Shown: positions 10,872-19,746, counted from the stretch's first letter. The stretch is DNA of 32,127 nt from Planctomycetota bacterium (GCA_021790385.1 JAJYDW010000045.1:1-32127); one strand, 5' to 3'. Numbers and translations are program-made. The notes: generated from the letters alone by a model not told the origin.

Positions 10872-11981
10872 TCACTTTACCGCAGGATTCGCCATGGTGG
10901 TGGCCGGGCGGCTAACTGGAAATTCCCCGGGATGTTGGGCATACCAGGCAAAGACGAAGCCATAAGCATTGGCTTGATTGGCTGGAGCCAGCAGACACAC
11001 CGTTTGCGAACCCGGCAAATGCTGGCAATGAAATACACAAGCATGGCCGCTGATGGTCATTTCGGCGATACCGAAAGCATTGACGCGGCGAAACAAATCC
11101 GGAAAAAAAACCGGATGCCACCGGTGATTCACGCGCACAACAATCAATTGTGTTTTTGGTGAAAAATCAGGCTGCTGCCACAGGGGCTGTACCGGATAAC
11201 GCAAATTATGCTGCTGAAAGGCATAGGCTCCGTACGGATTTTTGCGGTAGGCGGGATACAAAGAACGCACCCCGGCAATCATGCGCGTGCGTGGGTGTTC
11301 GTAGCACCAAAATCCCCACGTTACCAGTTGGCAAGGCATTACTTGTAAGATCGCAGGCCGTTGCGCTGCAGGGCCGGCAATGGCCCGTCCCTGTATCTGG
11401 CTCCACAGGCTTTCCTGCCGGCGCTGGGGCTGGTGGTCGTATAACAGGACATTGGATTGATACACCAGGCCGCTATAGCCAAAGCGCAGTGTCCGTCCAT
11501 CCACTTGTCGCCGATACACGATGGCGGAGTTGCAAAAGCCGTCGTAGGTGACGGCAATGGGCACAGTTCCCAGCCGATCGTTGACGATGTCATGCCAGTT
11601 GAGCATGGCAATGGGATAGGCTCGGGCATGGCCATGAATCACGACACCAATGACACGGTTGGGCGCGGCGATAAAGCCGCCGCTGTCGCGCATGGCATTG
11701 TTCAGCGACTGCACCTGGCGCACGGAAAGAGTGCGTGGCCTGTTGAGTGCCGACAATCCATTTTTGACGTTACCTCCAGCCAATATCTGCCGGCGTGGAA
11801 CCAGGCATGGCACAAGGTTGAACCCGTAGGAAGCCACGTGCTTGCCATCGCCTGCAATGGTGTAGAAGGGGTTGTGCCATAGGGGAATCACCAGATTTTT
11901 GATGAACACCGCGATGGTAAAGATTCCCAACAGCGTGATAAGCCACCAACCGTGAGAAAAAAAACGCGAGGCAAGTTTCAT
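10872..11981 (-). CDS. DUF3179 domain membrane-anchored protein
   Basis: This 369-residue protein starts with a positively charged segment and one hydrophobic helix (about residues 12-32). The rest should lie outside the cytoplasmic membrane. The DUF3179 domain (about 90-330) is recognised from RVIGVVIHGHARAYPIAMLNWHDIVND, VPIAVTYDGFCNSAIVYRR and GRTLRFGYSGLVYQSNVLLYD, followed by LWSQ and the HPRTRMI stretch. The family's function is not known to me. Most members have two cysteines in the CPLCNSA motif, but here only the second remains (DGFCNSA). The gene follows ctaB by 67 bases on the same strand, and its ribosome-binding site is weak. Co-transcription with ctaB hints at a membrane or redox context. 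Confidence 0.85.
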   Translation of the reverse strand: MKLASRFFSHGWWLITLLGIFTIAVFIKNLVIPLWHNPFYTIAGDGKHVASYGFNLVPCLVPRRQILAGGNVKNGLSALNRPRTLSVRQVQSLNNAMRDSGGFIAAPNRVIGVVIHGHARAYPIAMLNWHDIVNDRLGTVPIAVTYDGFCNSAIVYRRQVDGRTLRFGYSGLVYQSNVLLYDHQPQRRQESLWSQIQGRAIAGPAAQRPAILQVMPCQLVTWGFWCYEHPRTRMIAGVRSLYPAYRKNPYGAYAFQQHNLRYPVQPLWQQPDFSPKTQLIVVRVNHRWHPVFFPDLFRRVNAFGIAEMTISGHACVFHCQHLPGSQTVCLLAPANQANAYGFVFAWYAQHPGEFPVSRPATTMANPAVK

Positions 11982-12048
11982 GGTGCGTCTCGAACGGATG
12001 CGGCCATGGCCGGCGTTATGACGACGGGCCGGCAGGCCTGGTAGATAA

Positions 12049-13047
12049 CTACCGCGAAGTCAGATGCGGCCGTGCCACCCCATGGTCGATTGCCAGCGGC
12101 TTTGTCCCGGTTACCTGGGCCTGTGCGCTGGAATTCCAGTGGTTCGGATGAGGGACGCTTTGGGCGACCATCACCACCAAAATAAGGGGCAGGTAAGTAA
12201 CGCTGGCGAGAAAAACCCGTCGAGCTGTCTCGCGGTTGGGATTGCGCATCATTTGTATTGCCAGGTAAACCATCACCATGCCTGCCAGCGGAGCCACCGG
12301 TATATACCATCCGCCGGCGATACCCAACAATGCTACTGTCATTGTTAAGGGAATAAGAGCCAGGCTGTATGACAAGATCATGCGGCAGGTCAAGGGGCCG
12401 CCATTTTCCACCAGGGGCAGCATTTTGAAACCTGCCCGCCGATACTCTTCACGATACATCCATGCCAGTGAAAGAAAATGTGGTATCTGCCACACGAACA
12501 GCAATGTGCCCAGCAGAAGTGCCGGCGCTGTAATCCGGCCTGTGGCCGCGGTAAACCCCATGATGGGTGGAATGCCGCCGCATACCGCACCCACGAGGGT
12601 GTTAAGCGAGGTGCGGCGCTTTAGTGGAGTGTAAACGAATGCATAAATTCCAAGGTTCAGCAGGCCCAGCATCGACGTGAACGGGTTGACCAGTACCAGC
12701 AGTATGGTGGCTCCTGTTATTACAGCAACGCCGGCAAAGAGCCATGCCGATACCAGCGACATGCGATGTGCTGGCAGGGGGCGGTTTTTGGTGCGGTTCA
12801 TGCGTGAATCGGGATTTATTTCCAGAATTTCGTTGATTGCCGCTGCACCTGCCGCCAACATCCATGTGCCCACGACTGTATACAAGAGCGTCAGCCAGAC
12901 TATATGGCCTGCTGACCCAAGGATAAATCCGACGCCTGTGGTAATGACCACCATGGCGGTGAGGCGCACTTTGCCCAACTCCATCCAATCCGCCACCAGG
13001 TGGAGGGACGTTGTCGTGGGATACTCCAGAATATCAGTATTGGCCAT
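12049..13047 (-). CDS. ctaB: Protoheme IX farnesyltransferase (heme O synthase)
   Basis: CtaB adds a farnesyl group to protoheme IX to give heme O, needed for bo3 and aa3 type terminal oxidases. The 332-residue protein is an integral membrane UbiA-superfamily prenyltransferase with about eight or nine hydrophobic segments. The first metal-diphosphate motif is NEILEINPD (72-80), followed by RTKNRPLP. A second conserved region is YTPLKRRTSLNTLVGAVCGG, then GGIPPIMGF and VWQIPHFLSLAW. E76 replaces the more common aspartate. GTG 13065 is possible, but the predicted transcript would begin only a few bases before it, so I use ATG 13047. No oxidase subunit gene is adjacent. DUF3179 lies downstream, and fumC is divergent. 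Confidence 0.95.
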   Translation of the reverse strand: MANTDILEYPTTTSLHLVADWMELGKVRLTAMVVITTGVGFILGSAGHIVWLTLLYTVVGTWMLAAGAAAINEILEINPDSRMNRTKNRPLPAHRMSLVSAWLFAGVAVITGATILLVLVNPFTSMLGLLNLGIYAFVYTPLKRRTSLNTLVGAVCGGIPPIMGFTAATGRITAPALLLGTLLFVWQIPHFLSLAWMYREEYRRAGFKMLPLVENGGPLTCRMILSYSLALIPLTMTVALLGIAGGWYIPVAPLAGMVMVYLAIQMMRNPNRETARRVFLASVTYLPLILVVMVAQSVPHPNHWNSSAQAQVTGTKPLAIDHGVARPHLTSR

Positions 13048-13079
13048 AGTTAAAGCCCAACGCACACTTCAACTTGCTT

Positions 13080-13113
13080 ATGATAGGCAAGGGCATGGCG
13101 ATTGTAAATCGCC
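13080..13113 (-). promoter_or_regulatory. ctaB promoter overlapped by a 17-bp palindrome
   Basis: On the minus strand TTTACA (13108-13103) and TATCAT (13085-13080) are 17 bp apart, a good sigma-70 promoter starting about 25 bases before ATG 13047. The perfect dyad GGCGATT-GTA-AATCGCC (13097-13113) covers the -35 box. A repressor bound there would block ctaB. The regulator is unknown. Confidence 0.55.
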
Positions 13114-13145
13114 GGTGGTTCAAGGTGTGCAGGTGGGGATGATTT

Positions 13146-13175
13146 CTGGCATTTTCCGATGGTTCCCATTACACT
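13146..13175 (+). promoter_or_regulatory. Candidate fumC promoter
   Basis: CTGGCA (13146-13151) and TACACT (13170-13175) are 18 bp apart, with starts expected near 13182, about 47 bases before fumC. Confidence 0.35.
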
Positions 13176-13228
13176 TTGGTGAAGCGTCGGAGCAGGAGGA
13201 TTGTGGTATTGCGATGGAGAAATGAAAA

Positions 13229-14659
13229 ATGGCGGAAGATACTTCGACAATGGCAGTTCGCGTTGAAAAAGATTCTCTTGGATCGCTAGAGGTTCCCGCG
13301 GAAGCTTACTTTGGGGTGCAATCGCTGCGGGCAATGCATAATTTTCCCATTTCCGGCCAACCGATGCCGAAATCATTTATCAAGGCCCATGCGTTGATTA
13401 AAAAGGCCGCCGCCCTGACCAACCATGAACTGGCCTTGTTGGATGCTCAACGCACCGGGGCGATTTGTCAGGCGGTAGATGAAATTGTAACCGGCAAGTT
13501 TGCGGATCAATTTCCCGTGGATGTTTATCAAACCGGTTCCGGTACCAGCACCAATATGAATCTCAATGAGGTGATTGCCAGCCGGGCCAACGAAATTCTC
13601 GGCGGCAAACGCGGCGAAAAAGCTCCTGTTCATCCCAACGACCATGTCAACATGGGTCAATCCAGCAACGATACCATTCCCACATCGTTACACGTAGCGG
13701 CCTTGATGGAAATTCACCAGACGCTGTTGCCCGGTATTGGGCGGTTGCAGGCGTCTTTGGAAAAAAAGAGCCGGGAGACCTGGGCCGTCATAAAAACAGG
13801 TCGTACGCATTTACAAGATGCCACACCGATTCGCATGGGCCAGGAATTTCTGGGCTATGCCGGGCAAATGCAGCGTTCGGCCGAGCGCATCAAAGCGGCA
13901 GCCGCGGATCTTTCGGAGGTGGCTCTGGGAGGTACCGCTGTGGGCACGGGCATTAATGCCCATCCGCAATTCGCACCGCATGTGTGCCGGCTGCTTTCGC
14001 AATGGCTGAGCCTGGACATCAGGGAGACAACCAATCATTTTCAAGCTCAGGCTACGCTGGATGCCGCCTGCTTTGCCTCCGGTGTCCTGAAAACGGTGGC
14101 GGTTAGCCTGACTAAAATTTGCAACGACATCCGCTGGATGAGTTGTGGTCCTCGTGCGGGCTTGGGCGAAATTGAAATACCCGCGGTGCAGCCGGGCAGT
14201 TCCATCATGCCTGGCAAGGTGAATCCGGTCATTGCCGAAAGTGCTTTAATGGTTTGTCAGCGCGTGATCGGCAATGATGCAACCGTGACGGCTGCGACGT
14301 CGGCAGGTAACTTTGAATTGATTGTGACCATTCCTGTGGTGACGCTGGCCTTGTTGGATTCCATTACGTTGCTGGGGCGGTCCGCTGAAAATTTGGCCGT
14401 GCAATGTGTGGACGGCATAACGGCAACGGTGCGTGGGCCACAATTGGTGGAGGCGGGCTTGATGCTGGCTACGGCGCTGGCTCCGGTGATTGGTTATGAG
14501 AAAGCTGCAGACATCGCCAAACAAGCGGCTAAAACGGGGAAGACCATCCGCGAAGTTGCCGCCGAAAAAACCAATCTTACCGCTGCGAAGTTATCGGAGT
14601 TGCTGGATCCAGCAACCATGGTTGAACCGTCCGATCGTGTGCTTCCCACCGCCGGATAA
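13229..14659 (+). CDS. fumC: Class II fumarate hydratase
   Basis: FumC interconverts fumarate and malate in the TCA cycle without an iron-sulfur cluster, so it tolerates oxygen. The 476-residue protein shows the aspartase/fumarase signatures in order: TGSGTST (102-108), MGQSSNDTIPT (142-152), GRTHLQDATP with H194 (191-200), and the mobile catalytic loop GSSIMPGKVNP (323-333). GKVNP rather than AKVNP, together with the GNFELIVTIPV region, favours fumarase over aspartase. ATG 13229 follows GGAGA with eight-base spacing. The gene stands alone on the + strand, divergent from ctaB, with a hairpin after it. It is about ten residues longer at the N-terminus than typical FumC. Confidence 0.94.
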   Translation: MAEDTSTMAVRVEKDSLGSLEVPAEAYFGVQSLRAMHNFPISGQPMPKSFIKAHALIKKAAALTNHELALLDAQRTGAICQAVDEIVTGKFADQFPVDVYQTGSGTSTNMNLNEVIASRANEILGGKRGEKAPVHPNDHVNMGQSSNDTIPTSLHVAALMEIHQTLLPGIGRLQASLEKKSRETWAVIKTGRTHLQDATPIRMGQEFLGYAGQMQRSAERIKAAAADLSEVALGGTAVGTGINAHPQFAPHVCRLLSQWLSLDIRETTNHFQAQATLDAACFASGVLKTVAVSLTKICNDIRWMSCGPRAGLGEIEIPAVQPGSSIMPGKVNPVIAESALMVCQRVIGNDATVTAATSAGNFELIVTIPVVTLALLDSITLLGRSAENLAVQCVDGITATVRGPQLVEAGLMLATALAPVIGYEKAADIAKQAAKTGKTIREVAAEKTNLTAAKLSELLDPATMVEPSDRVLPTAG

Positions 14660-14689
14660 TCGCGTGAGTGTTACACGGCGTTCGCATAG

Positions 14690-14717
14690 CCCCATTCACG
14701 GCCATTCGTGGCTGGGG
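14690..14717 (+). terminator. Hairpin after fumC
   Basis: CCCCA (14690-14694) pairs with TGGGG (14713-14717) and CACG (14697-14700) with CGTG (14707-14710), separated by a 2x2 internal loop and a 6-base loop. It lies 30 bases after the fumC stop. No T-run follows, so it may be a transcript-end stabiliser or a Rho-dependent stop rather than an intrinsic terminator. Confidence 0.35.
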
Positions 14718-14744
14718 TGCGAGCTGCATGAAGATTGGTCCAAG

Positions 14745-14750
14745 TATAAT
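14745..14750 (+). promoter_or_regulatory. Perfect -10 box before GntR remnant
   Basis: TATAAT lies 37 bases before ATG 14787. No convincing -35 is seen at the right distance. It suggests the short GntR-like frame is, or was, transcribed on its own. Confidence 0.35.
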
Positions 14751-14786
14751 ATATCGATGTTGGCGATTTTTTTGAGGGAGTCACCG

Positions 14787-15005
14787 ATGAGGGCAGTCAA
14801 GAATTTTAAGGCGGATATGGCTCGGCAATTTATTCTGAACTGGATCAATACCGGGCGTTTCACACGCGGCGATCAAATACCGACGGAGCCGGCCTTAGCA
14901 GTTTGTTACAGCTTTTGTACCGGCTCGGGAGCCATAGCCCGCCCATTCGCCCATGCCTTCTTTGCCCGCGAATCTTCCGCCGCCGCTCAATGCCAAAGGA
15001 AATAA
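14787..15005 (+). pseudogene. Truncated GntR-like regulator
   Basis: The frame encodes 72 residues from ATG 14787, with GAGGGAG six bases upstream. Residues 12-40 (ARQFILNWINTGRFTRGDQI, then PTEPALA) are a clear match to the start of a GntR-family winged-helix domain. In intact members the recognition helix and a wing follow, then a 150-residue or longer effector domain. Here similarity fades after PALA: the next stretch, CYSFCTGSGAIARPFAHAFF, only loosely fits the recognition helix. The frame then ends in a low-complexity tail. I read it as a decayed regulator fragment. A functional mini-protein cannot be excluded, since its ribosome-binding site and -10 box are good. Confidence 0.55.
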
Positions 15006-15366
15006 TCATCTGCCGGTACGTCAACAGCCGCAGGAGGCAGCAAGCAATACCGCTACCAGACAGGCCAACCAAACTTCAACCACCAGTCGCACTCGCATGT
15101 CGCCCTCGGCCAGCCTGCTTGTTGCAGGAGATGCTGGTATGGCTTTGAGCGGTGGATTGTGTGGCATCAGCAGCTTATCCCGCAACCACTGCCCTGCATG
15201 TATCCAAGGTTGACAGGCAGACCATGCCTTCGTGGATTTCTCTGCTTTCCGCACCGAGTATATGAAAAAAGTTGCTTTCCACAGGGACAACCGGGCGATA
15301 CAATATGTATATACCCCGCCTAAGGATAGGTGGAGTGCCATAGAACACGGATTGTTAAGGATTAAC
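15006..15366. other. Gap before ftsK, no recognisable gene
   Basis: Overlapping short frames occur on both strands, including one at 14953-15213 (+) and one at 15021-15392 (-) with a single hydrophobic stretch. None has a recognisable domain, and their coding character is poor. It may be the decayed remainder of the GntR-type gene. A TACAAT at 15299-15304 may be the -10 of an ftsK promoter, but no good -35 was found. Confidence 0.4.
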
Positions 15367-17793
15367 ATGGCAGGCAAATCCAAAAAATCCATTAGTACAT
15401 TGCGGGTAGGGTTGGTTGGTGCTGGTTGGGCGGCATGGTTTTTTGTTGTGCTTGCGCTCTTGAGCTTTCATATTTCCGATCGTACGAATCTGGCCAGCGC
15501 TACGGCATATGTCTCAAACCGGGTTCCGGTGCGTAATTGGTGTGGGCCCGTAGGGGCCAAACTGGCTTTTTTAATCTTTAATAATCTCGGGCCAGGTGCC
15601 ATTGTGCTGCCCGTGGCCATTGGGGCCATTTTGCTGGTGTGGACCCTGGGACGCGGCGTTACGCAAATAACCTTTCGATTGATTGGATCTGCGGTACTGC
15701 TGGCGGCGATCAGCGCACTGGCGTACTTGACCCATCTTGGGGCCGCCTTATCGGTAAGTCCAGGTGGTTTGCTTGGTGTAGCCCTGGGGCATCTGTTGCG
15801 GGGATGGTTCCATCTCATTGGTTCGATGATTATTCTGATTTTGGCGCTTCTGGTGGGAGCATTGCTGGCGGCGGATGAAATGGTTCTGGCCATACCGGGG
15901 GCCTTTCGACGCGGCTGGAAAAAGGTTCCGGCTGAACAGGTTATAGGTGTCACCGGAAATGCCGCAGTAGCCATGGGTGGTGGTATTCTGGGAATCTTCC
16001 GGGGTGTCGCAGCCCGATGGAATAAACGCGACGCGATCACGAGATGGTCAAAACCCGATTCCGGCGGCAGCCGTCGAGGGACAGCGACGGCGGAAGTTGC
16101 GCCGCCGCCGCCGATACCCAATGGGGATGCTGTGCGAACGGAAGTGGTGAAGGTCGCGGCTGGTACGCCGCCACCGGAAACGCAGCCTATTTTAGTCCGC
16201 AAACCCAAACCAAAATTGGTGGAACTCACTTTGCCATTTAAACCGGCACCGCCGCAAAAGCAGGATTTGGGCAATTATCAATTGCCCGGTCTGGATTTAC
16301 TGGAAGAGGCGGAGCCTTCTAAAACCGACGGCCAGGAACAATTGGTTCGACAAAAAGCCGAAGTGCTGCGGGGTTGTCTGGACAGCTTTGGAATTGATGG
16401 CCGCGTAGTAGCCATCGATACCGGTCCAGTGGTAACACTTTATGAATTGGAACTGGCCCCGGGCATTAAAAGTTCGCAGGTCGGTGCCCTGGCGAAGGAT
16501 ATCGCCCGGGCTTTGATGAGTCCTCCGGTCCGGGTTATTGACAATATTCCCGGTAAAAACACGATGGGCATCGAGGTGCCGAATCTGGACAAGGAACGCG
16601 TTCGACTCAAGGAGTTGATGCAACTGGGTTCTCAAACCATTGAACGCATGGCCTTGCCGATGTGCCTGGGCAAAGATGCCTCGGGCAACCCCTTGATTGA
16701 AGACCTTACGACGATGCCGCACATACTCATCGCGGGCACTACCGGCTCGGGCAAATCGGTGTGCATTAATTCGATCATCATGACATTCCTGCTGACCCAG
16801 CGGCCCGATCATGTGAAAATGATCATGGTGGATCCAAAGATGGTGGAAATGCAGGATTACCGGCAGATTCCCCATCTGATGTCGCCGATCATTGACGACA
16901 TGAGCAAAGCGGAAAGTGTGCTCGAATGGGCGACACAAAAAATGGACGAGCGATATGAAACACTTTCGGAAGCGGGCGTGCGGCATATTCGGCAGTTCAA
17001 CCGCCTCACGCGTGAACAGATCCTGGAACGGTTCAACCCCAGCACGCCGGAGGAAGAATCCCGTATTCCCTTCCACATGCCATACATTGTAATCATCATT
17101 GATGAATTGGCTGACCTGATGATGACCAGCAAGGAAGTGGAAGGGCATATTGTACGTATTGCCCAGAAGGCCAGGGCGGTGGGCATTCACCTCATTCTGG
17201 CTACGCAGCGTCCGGAAGCGCAGGTGGTTACAGGATTGATCAAGTCCAACATGCCGGGACGGATTTGCTTTCAGGTGCGTTCGCGGCTGGATTCGCGCAT
17301 TATGCTGGATCAATCCGGCGGCGAGTTGCTGCTTGGGCAGGGCGATCTGCTGATGCTGCGGCCTACCGGCGGCGGTCTGATGCGTGGCCAGGGCACGTTT
17401 GTGGATGATGCGGAAACCAAACGCGTGTGCAACTTCATCACCCAGATAGCCCAGCCGGAATTCCATCCGGAACTCATGCAATTGGGCGCGCCGAGCAATC
17501 TTACGGATGAAGAAAAAGACCCCATGTTTGATGAAGCCGTGCGTGTGGTGTTGGAAACGCGTCGCGGTTCCGTGAGCCTGCTGCAACGGCGCCTGACCAT
17601 TGGTTATTCGCGGGCCAGCCGGCTCATTGACCAGATGCGGGCGATGGGCATTGTGGGTGCATACAAGGGCAGCCAGGCCAGCGATGTTACCATGAGTCTG
17701 GAGGAATGGGACAACTTCCAGACTTCGCAGAATCAGGAGAAATTGTCGCCGGCTGATCAGGATACTGCCGATCCGCCACATTCAGAAAGCTGA
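15367..17793 (+). CDS. ftsK: DNA translocase FtsK/SpoIIIE family
   Basis: FtsK sits at the division septum and pumps chromosomal DNA so that dimers can be resolved and the terminus cleared. The 808-residue protein has about four N-terminal membrane helices (residues 10-190) and a Pro/Ala/Lys-rich linker (about 215-320). The alpha domain follows, then a RecA-like motor with Walker A AGTTGSGKS (K463) and Walker B VIIIDELADL (D579, E580). The C-terminal winged-helix gamma domain (about 715-785, with VSLLQRRLTIGYSRASRLID) reads KOPS-type polarity sequences. The frame is open from 15232. ATG 15367 is preferred, with AAGGA five bases before it and a typical lysine-rich start. The stop overlaps a possible rex start (TGATG at 17791). 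Confidence 0.96.
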   Translation: MAGKSKKSISTLRVGLVGAGWAAWFFVVLALLSFHISDRTNLASATAYVSNRVPVRNWCGPVGAKLAFLIFNNLGPGAIVLPVAIGAILLVWTLGRGVTQITFRLIGSAVLLAAISALAYLTHLGAALSVSPGGLLGVALGHLLRGWFHLIGSMIILILALLVGALLAADEMVLAIPGAFRRGWKKVPAEQVIGVTGNAAVAMGGGILGIFRGVAARWNKRDAITRWSKPDSGGSRRGTATAEVAPPPPIPNGDAVRTEVVKVAAGTPPPETQPILVRKPKPKLVELTLPFKPAPPQKQDLGNYQLPGLDLLEEAEPSKTDGQEQLVRQKAEVLRGCLDSFGIDGRVVAIDTGPVVTLYELELAPGIKSSQVGALAKDIARALMSPPVRVIDNIPGKNTMGIEVPNLDKERVRLKELMQLGSQTIERMALPMCLGKDASGNPLIEDLTTMPHILIAGTTGSGKSVCINSIIMTFLLTQRPDHVKMIMVDPKMVEMQDYRQIPHLMSPIIDDMSKAESVLEWATQKMDERYETLSEAGVRHIRQFNRLTREQILERFNPSTPEEESRIPFHMPYIVIIIDELADLMMTSKEVEGHIVRIAQKARAVGIHLILATQRPEAQVVTGLIKSNMPGRICFQVRSRLDSRIMLDQSGGELLLGQGDLLMLRPTGGGLMRGQGTFVDDAETKRVCNFITQIAQPEFHPELMQLGAPSNLTDEEKDPMFDEAVRVVLETRRGSVSLLQRRLTIGYSRASRLIDQMRAMGIVGAYKGSQASDVTMSLEEWDNFQTSQNQEKLSPADQDTADPPHSES

Positions 17794-17861
17794 TGCGGCC
17801 ACACCGCCTTGCGTCTGTGGATGGTAACGGTAAGTCAGGCTCCGGGCCGGAGAACATCGCT

Positions 17862-18509
17862 ATGCGTCATGACGAAATTCCCAATTCGGCGGTGCATCGA
17901 CTCAGTATTTACCTGCGGCACTTGGAGGCCATTCATGTTTTACAGCAGCGGACGATCTCCAGCAAACAACTGGGCCAGGCTCTGAGTTATAGCGATGCGC
18001 AGGTGCGCAAGGATCTGGCGTATTTTGGACAGTTCGGACATCCGGGTGTTGGCTATCGCGTAGAGGACATGATCCGGGAATTACGCAGCATTCTCGGCAC
18101 GGACAAGACCTGGAATGTGCTTTTGGTGGGGGCCGGTAACCTGGGCCGGGCACTGATGACGTATCGCGGATTTTTGCGCAAAGGTTTTCGGCTGGCGGCG
18201 GTGTTTGATGCAGATACAGCCAAGCATGGACGGGGCTTCGGAGAACTGGAAATTCAGCCCGTATCGGCCATTGCCCATGCGGTGGAAACGCTGCAAATCA
18301 GAATGGCGATGATTGCTGTTCCGCCGGAATCGGCCCAGCAGGTAGCGGATATGCTCGTGGCGGCGAAGGTCCGCGGAATTCTGAATTTCGCGGCGGTATC
18401 TCTGGTGGTGCCACCGGAAACTTACGTGCAAAGCGTGGACCTGGCGATGCAGCTTGAACAACTTTCGTTTCGCATGAATTTGGGACAGATTGCGGGGACT
18501 ACCCCCTGA
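17862..18509 (+). CDS. rex: Redox-sensing transcriptional repressor Rex
   Basis: Rex senses the NADH/NAD+ ratio and represses respiratory and fermentative genes until NADH releases it from DNA. The 215-residue protein has the N-terminal winged helix (about 10-65, with ISSKQLGQALSYSDAQVRKD and FGQFGHPGVGY). The Rossmann fold has GAGNLGRAL (90-98), and the helix-swapped C-terminus has GILNFAAVSLVVP. The frame opens with an ATG at 17793 that overlaps the ftsK stop. I prefer ATG 17862, with GGAG nine bases upstream, because other Rex proteins begin a few residues before the equivalent of IPNSAVHRL. Either way it is probably co-transcribed with ftsK. No TTGTGA-N6-TCACAA operator was seen in this window. 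Confidence 0.93.
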   Translation: MRHDEIPNSAVHRLSIYLRHLEAIHVLQQRTISSKQLGQALSYSDAQVRKDLAYFGQFGHPGVGYRVEDMIRELRSILGTDKTWNVLLVGAGNLGRALMTYRGFLRKGFRLAAVFDADTAKHGRGFGELEIQPVSAIAHAVETLQIRMAMIAVPPESAQQVADMLVAAKVRGILNFAAVSLVVPPETYVQSVDLAMQLEQLSFRMNLGQIAGTTP

Positions 18510-18513
18510 AGCC

Positions 18514-19746
18514 TCAGGCTTTGTTGCCCAGCAGTTCGCCGGACACGCGGCATATTTCCTGGCGGAACTGGGCGATGTTAAAGCGCTGCGCATTGGCCCG
18601 CAGGGCTGAAGAATTAAATTGTTCTTGCATCGCTTCATATCGTTCGATGGCGTCGGTTAGACTTTCAGCGGTTGGATTTGAAAAGAAAATCGCTCCGGCT
18701 TGATCCCTGTTTGAACCATCGGCGCACAGGGGAATCGCGGTTTCCAGAATTCCGCCACGGTCATAGGCTATAACGGGGCGTCCACAGGCCTGTACTTCCA
18801 GCGGCGTTAAGCCAAAATCTTCTTCACCGGGAAAAATCAGGGCTTGGCAATGCTGGTAATGCCAGCGGACGGAGGCGTCATCCTGCCATAGTAAAAATTG
18901 GATCCGCCCGGCGCTGGATGTCCGGGCCAGCCGCTGTAAGGCTGACAGTTCCGGACCGGTTCCAATGATGATCAGACGGCGGCGTTTTCGGTCGACGGCG
19001 AAGGCCCGTACCGCCAGGTCCACGCGTTTGTAGGGCACCAATGCGGAAACGACCAGGTAAAAGTCGCCCGGTGGCCGGCCGGAAGGTTCGTAGAAGTCGT
19101 CATCAATCGGCGAGTATATGGGCGAGGCAGGGCGGTGGTAACAACGCGCAATGCGGCGGCAGACGTTTCGGCACGTGCCGACGAAGCGGTCCACCCCTTG
19201 GTTGCCGGCCAGATCCAATTGACGCAGCCACGGACTGGCCATTTCCAAGGTTATTTTCAGGCTTTCATTGGGCTGGGTTGCCAAGTAATCTTCCTGCATG
19301 TCCCAGATGTAGCGCATGGGGGTGAAGCAATGACACAGATGCCTGGCACCCTGCGGCACGCCGATATTTTTGGCCACACAATGACTGGTGCTGATGACCA
19401 GATCGCACGGCGTTAATTCAACACTGTGAATCGCGGAGAACATTAGCGGCAAAAGACTGCGGTAATGGCGGTCGATACGGGGGAAGTTCTGCAGAAAGGA
19501 GACGGCGGCGATGCGGCTCTCAATTTCGCAATTCGTGCGGCCGGACACATAAAAGAGTGTGGCAATTCTGGCCTGCGGGAACAGCCGCACCAGTTGTAAA
19601 AGCACCCGTTCCCCGCCGCGCATGCCGGTAAGCCAGTCATGCACCAGCCAGATACGCAAGGATTGTAGATTGCGCTCACGGAGCTTGAAATATTCCAAGG
19701 GTTCCGGATGGCTGCTGGGGGCGGTGTCCGGGGTGGTCAGGTTCAT
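18514..19746 (-). CDS. Family 4 glycosyltransferase (WbaZ-like)
   Basis: This 410-residue GT-B glycosyltransferase probably transfers a sugar from a nucleotide donor onto a glycan or lipid acceptor at the inner face of the membrane. The N-terminal half has IWLVHDWLTGMRGGERVL, CDLVISTSHCVAKNI and CFTPMRYIWDMQEDYL, the pattern of WbaZ-type mannosyl or rhamnosyl transferases. The donor domain has ALVPYKRVDLAVRAF and the EX7E region FPGEEDFGLTPLE, then GRPVIAYDRGG. The frame opens at 19980, but ATG 19746, with AGGA seven bases upstream, excludes a meaningless 78-residue extension that would overlap the SGNH gene. It is last in the six-gene cluster. Only four bases separate its stop from the rex stop. 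Donor and acceptor are unknown. Confidence 0.9.
   Translation of the reverse strand: MNLTTPDTAPSSHPEPLEYFKLRERNLQSLRIWLVHDWLTGMRGGERVLLQLVRLFPQARIATLFYVSGRTNCEIESRIAAVSFLQNFPRIDRHYRSLLPLMFSAIHSVELTPCDLVISTSHCVAKNIGVPQGARHLCHCFTPMRYIWDMQEDYLATQPNESLKITLEMASPWLRQLDLAGNQGVDRFVGTCRNVCRRIARCYHRPASPIYSPIDDDFYEPSGRPPGDFYLVVSALVPYKRVDLAVRAFAVDRKRRRLIIIGTGPELSALQRLARTSSAGRIQFLLWQDDASVRWHYQHCQALIFPGEEDFGLTPLEVQACGRPVIAYDRGGILETAIPLCADGSNRDQAGAIFFSNPTAESLTDAIERYEAMQEQFNSSALRANAQRFNIAQFRQEICRVSGELLGNKA

Noticed and set aside
13229-14659. Aspartate ammonia-lyase instead of fumarase
   Set aside because: The catalytic loop reads MPGKVNP and the flanking segments follow FumC rather than AspA patterns.
15021-15392. 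Minus-strand frame with a hydrophobic stretch before ftsK
   Set aside because: It overlaps the likely ftsK start, lacks a ribosome-binding site and ends right after the hydrophobic run.
16297-17781. 494-codon minus-strand frame opposite ftsK
   Set aside because: It is a shadow of a GC-biased gene. The FtsK motor motifs are on the other strand and the His/Arg-rich translation matches nothing.
17700-17861. Autoregulatory Rex operator before rex
   Set aside because: No TTGTGA-N6-TCACAA-like sequence was found there or near ackA, acs, ctaB or fumC.
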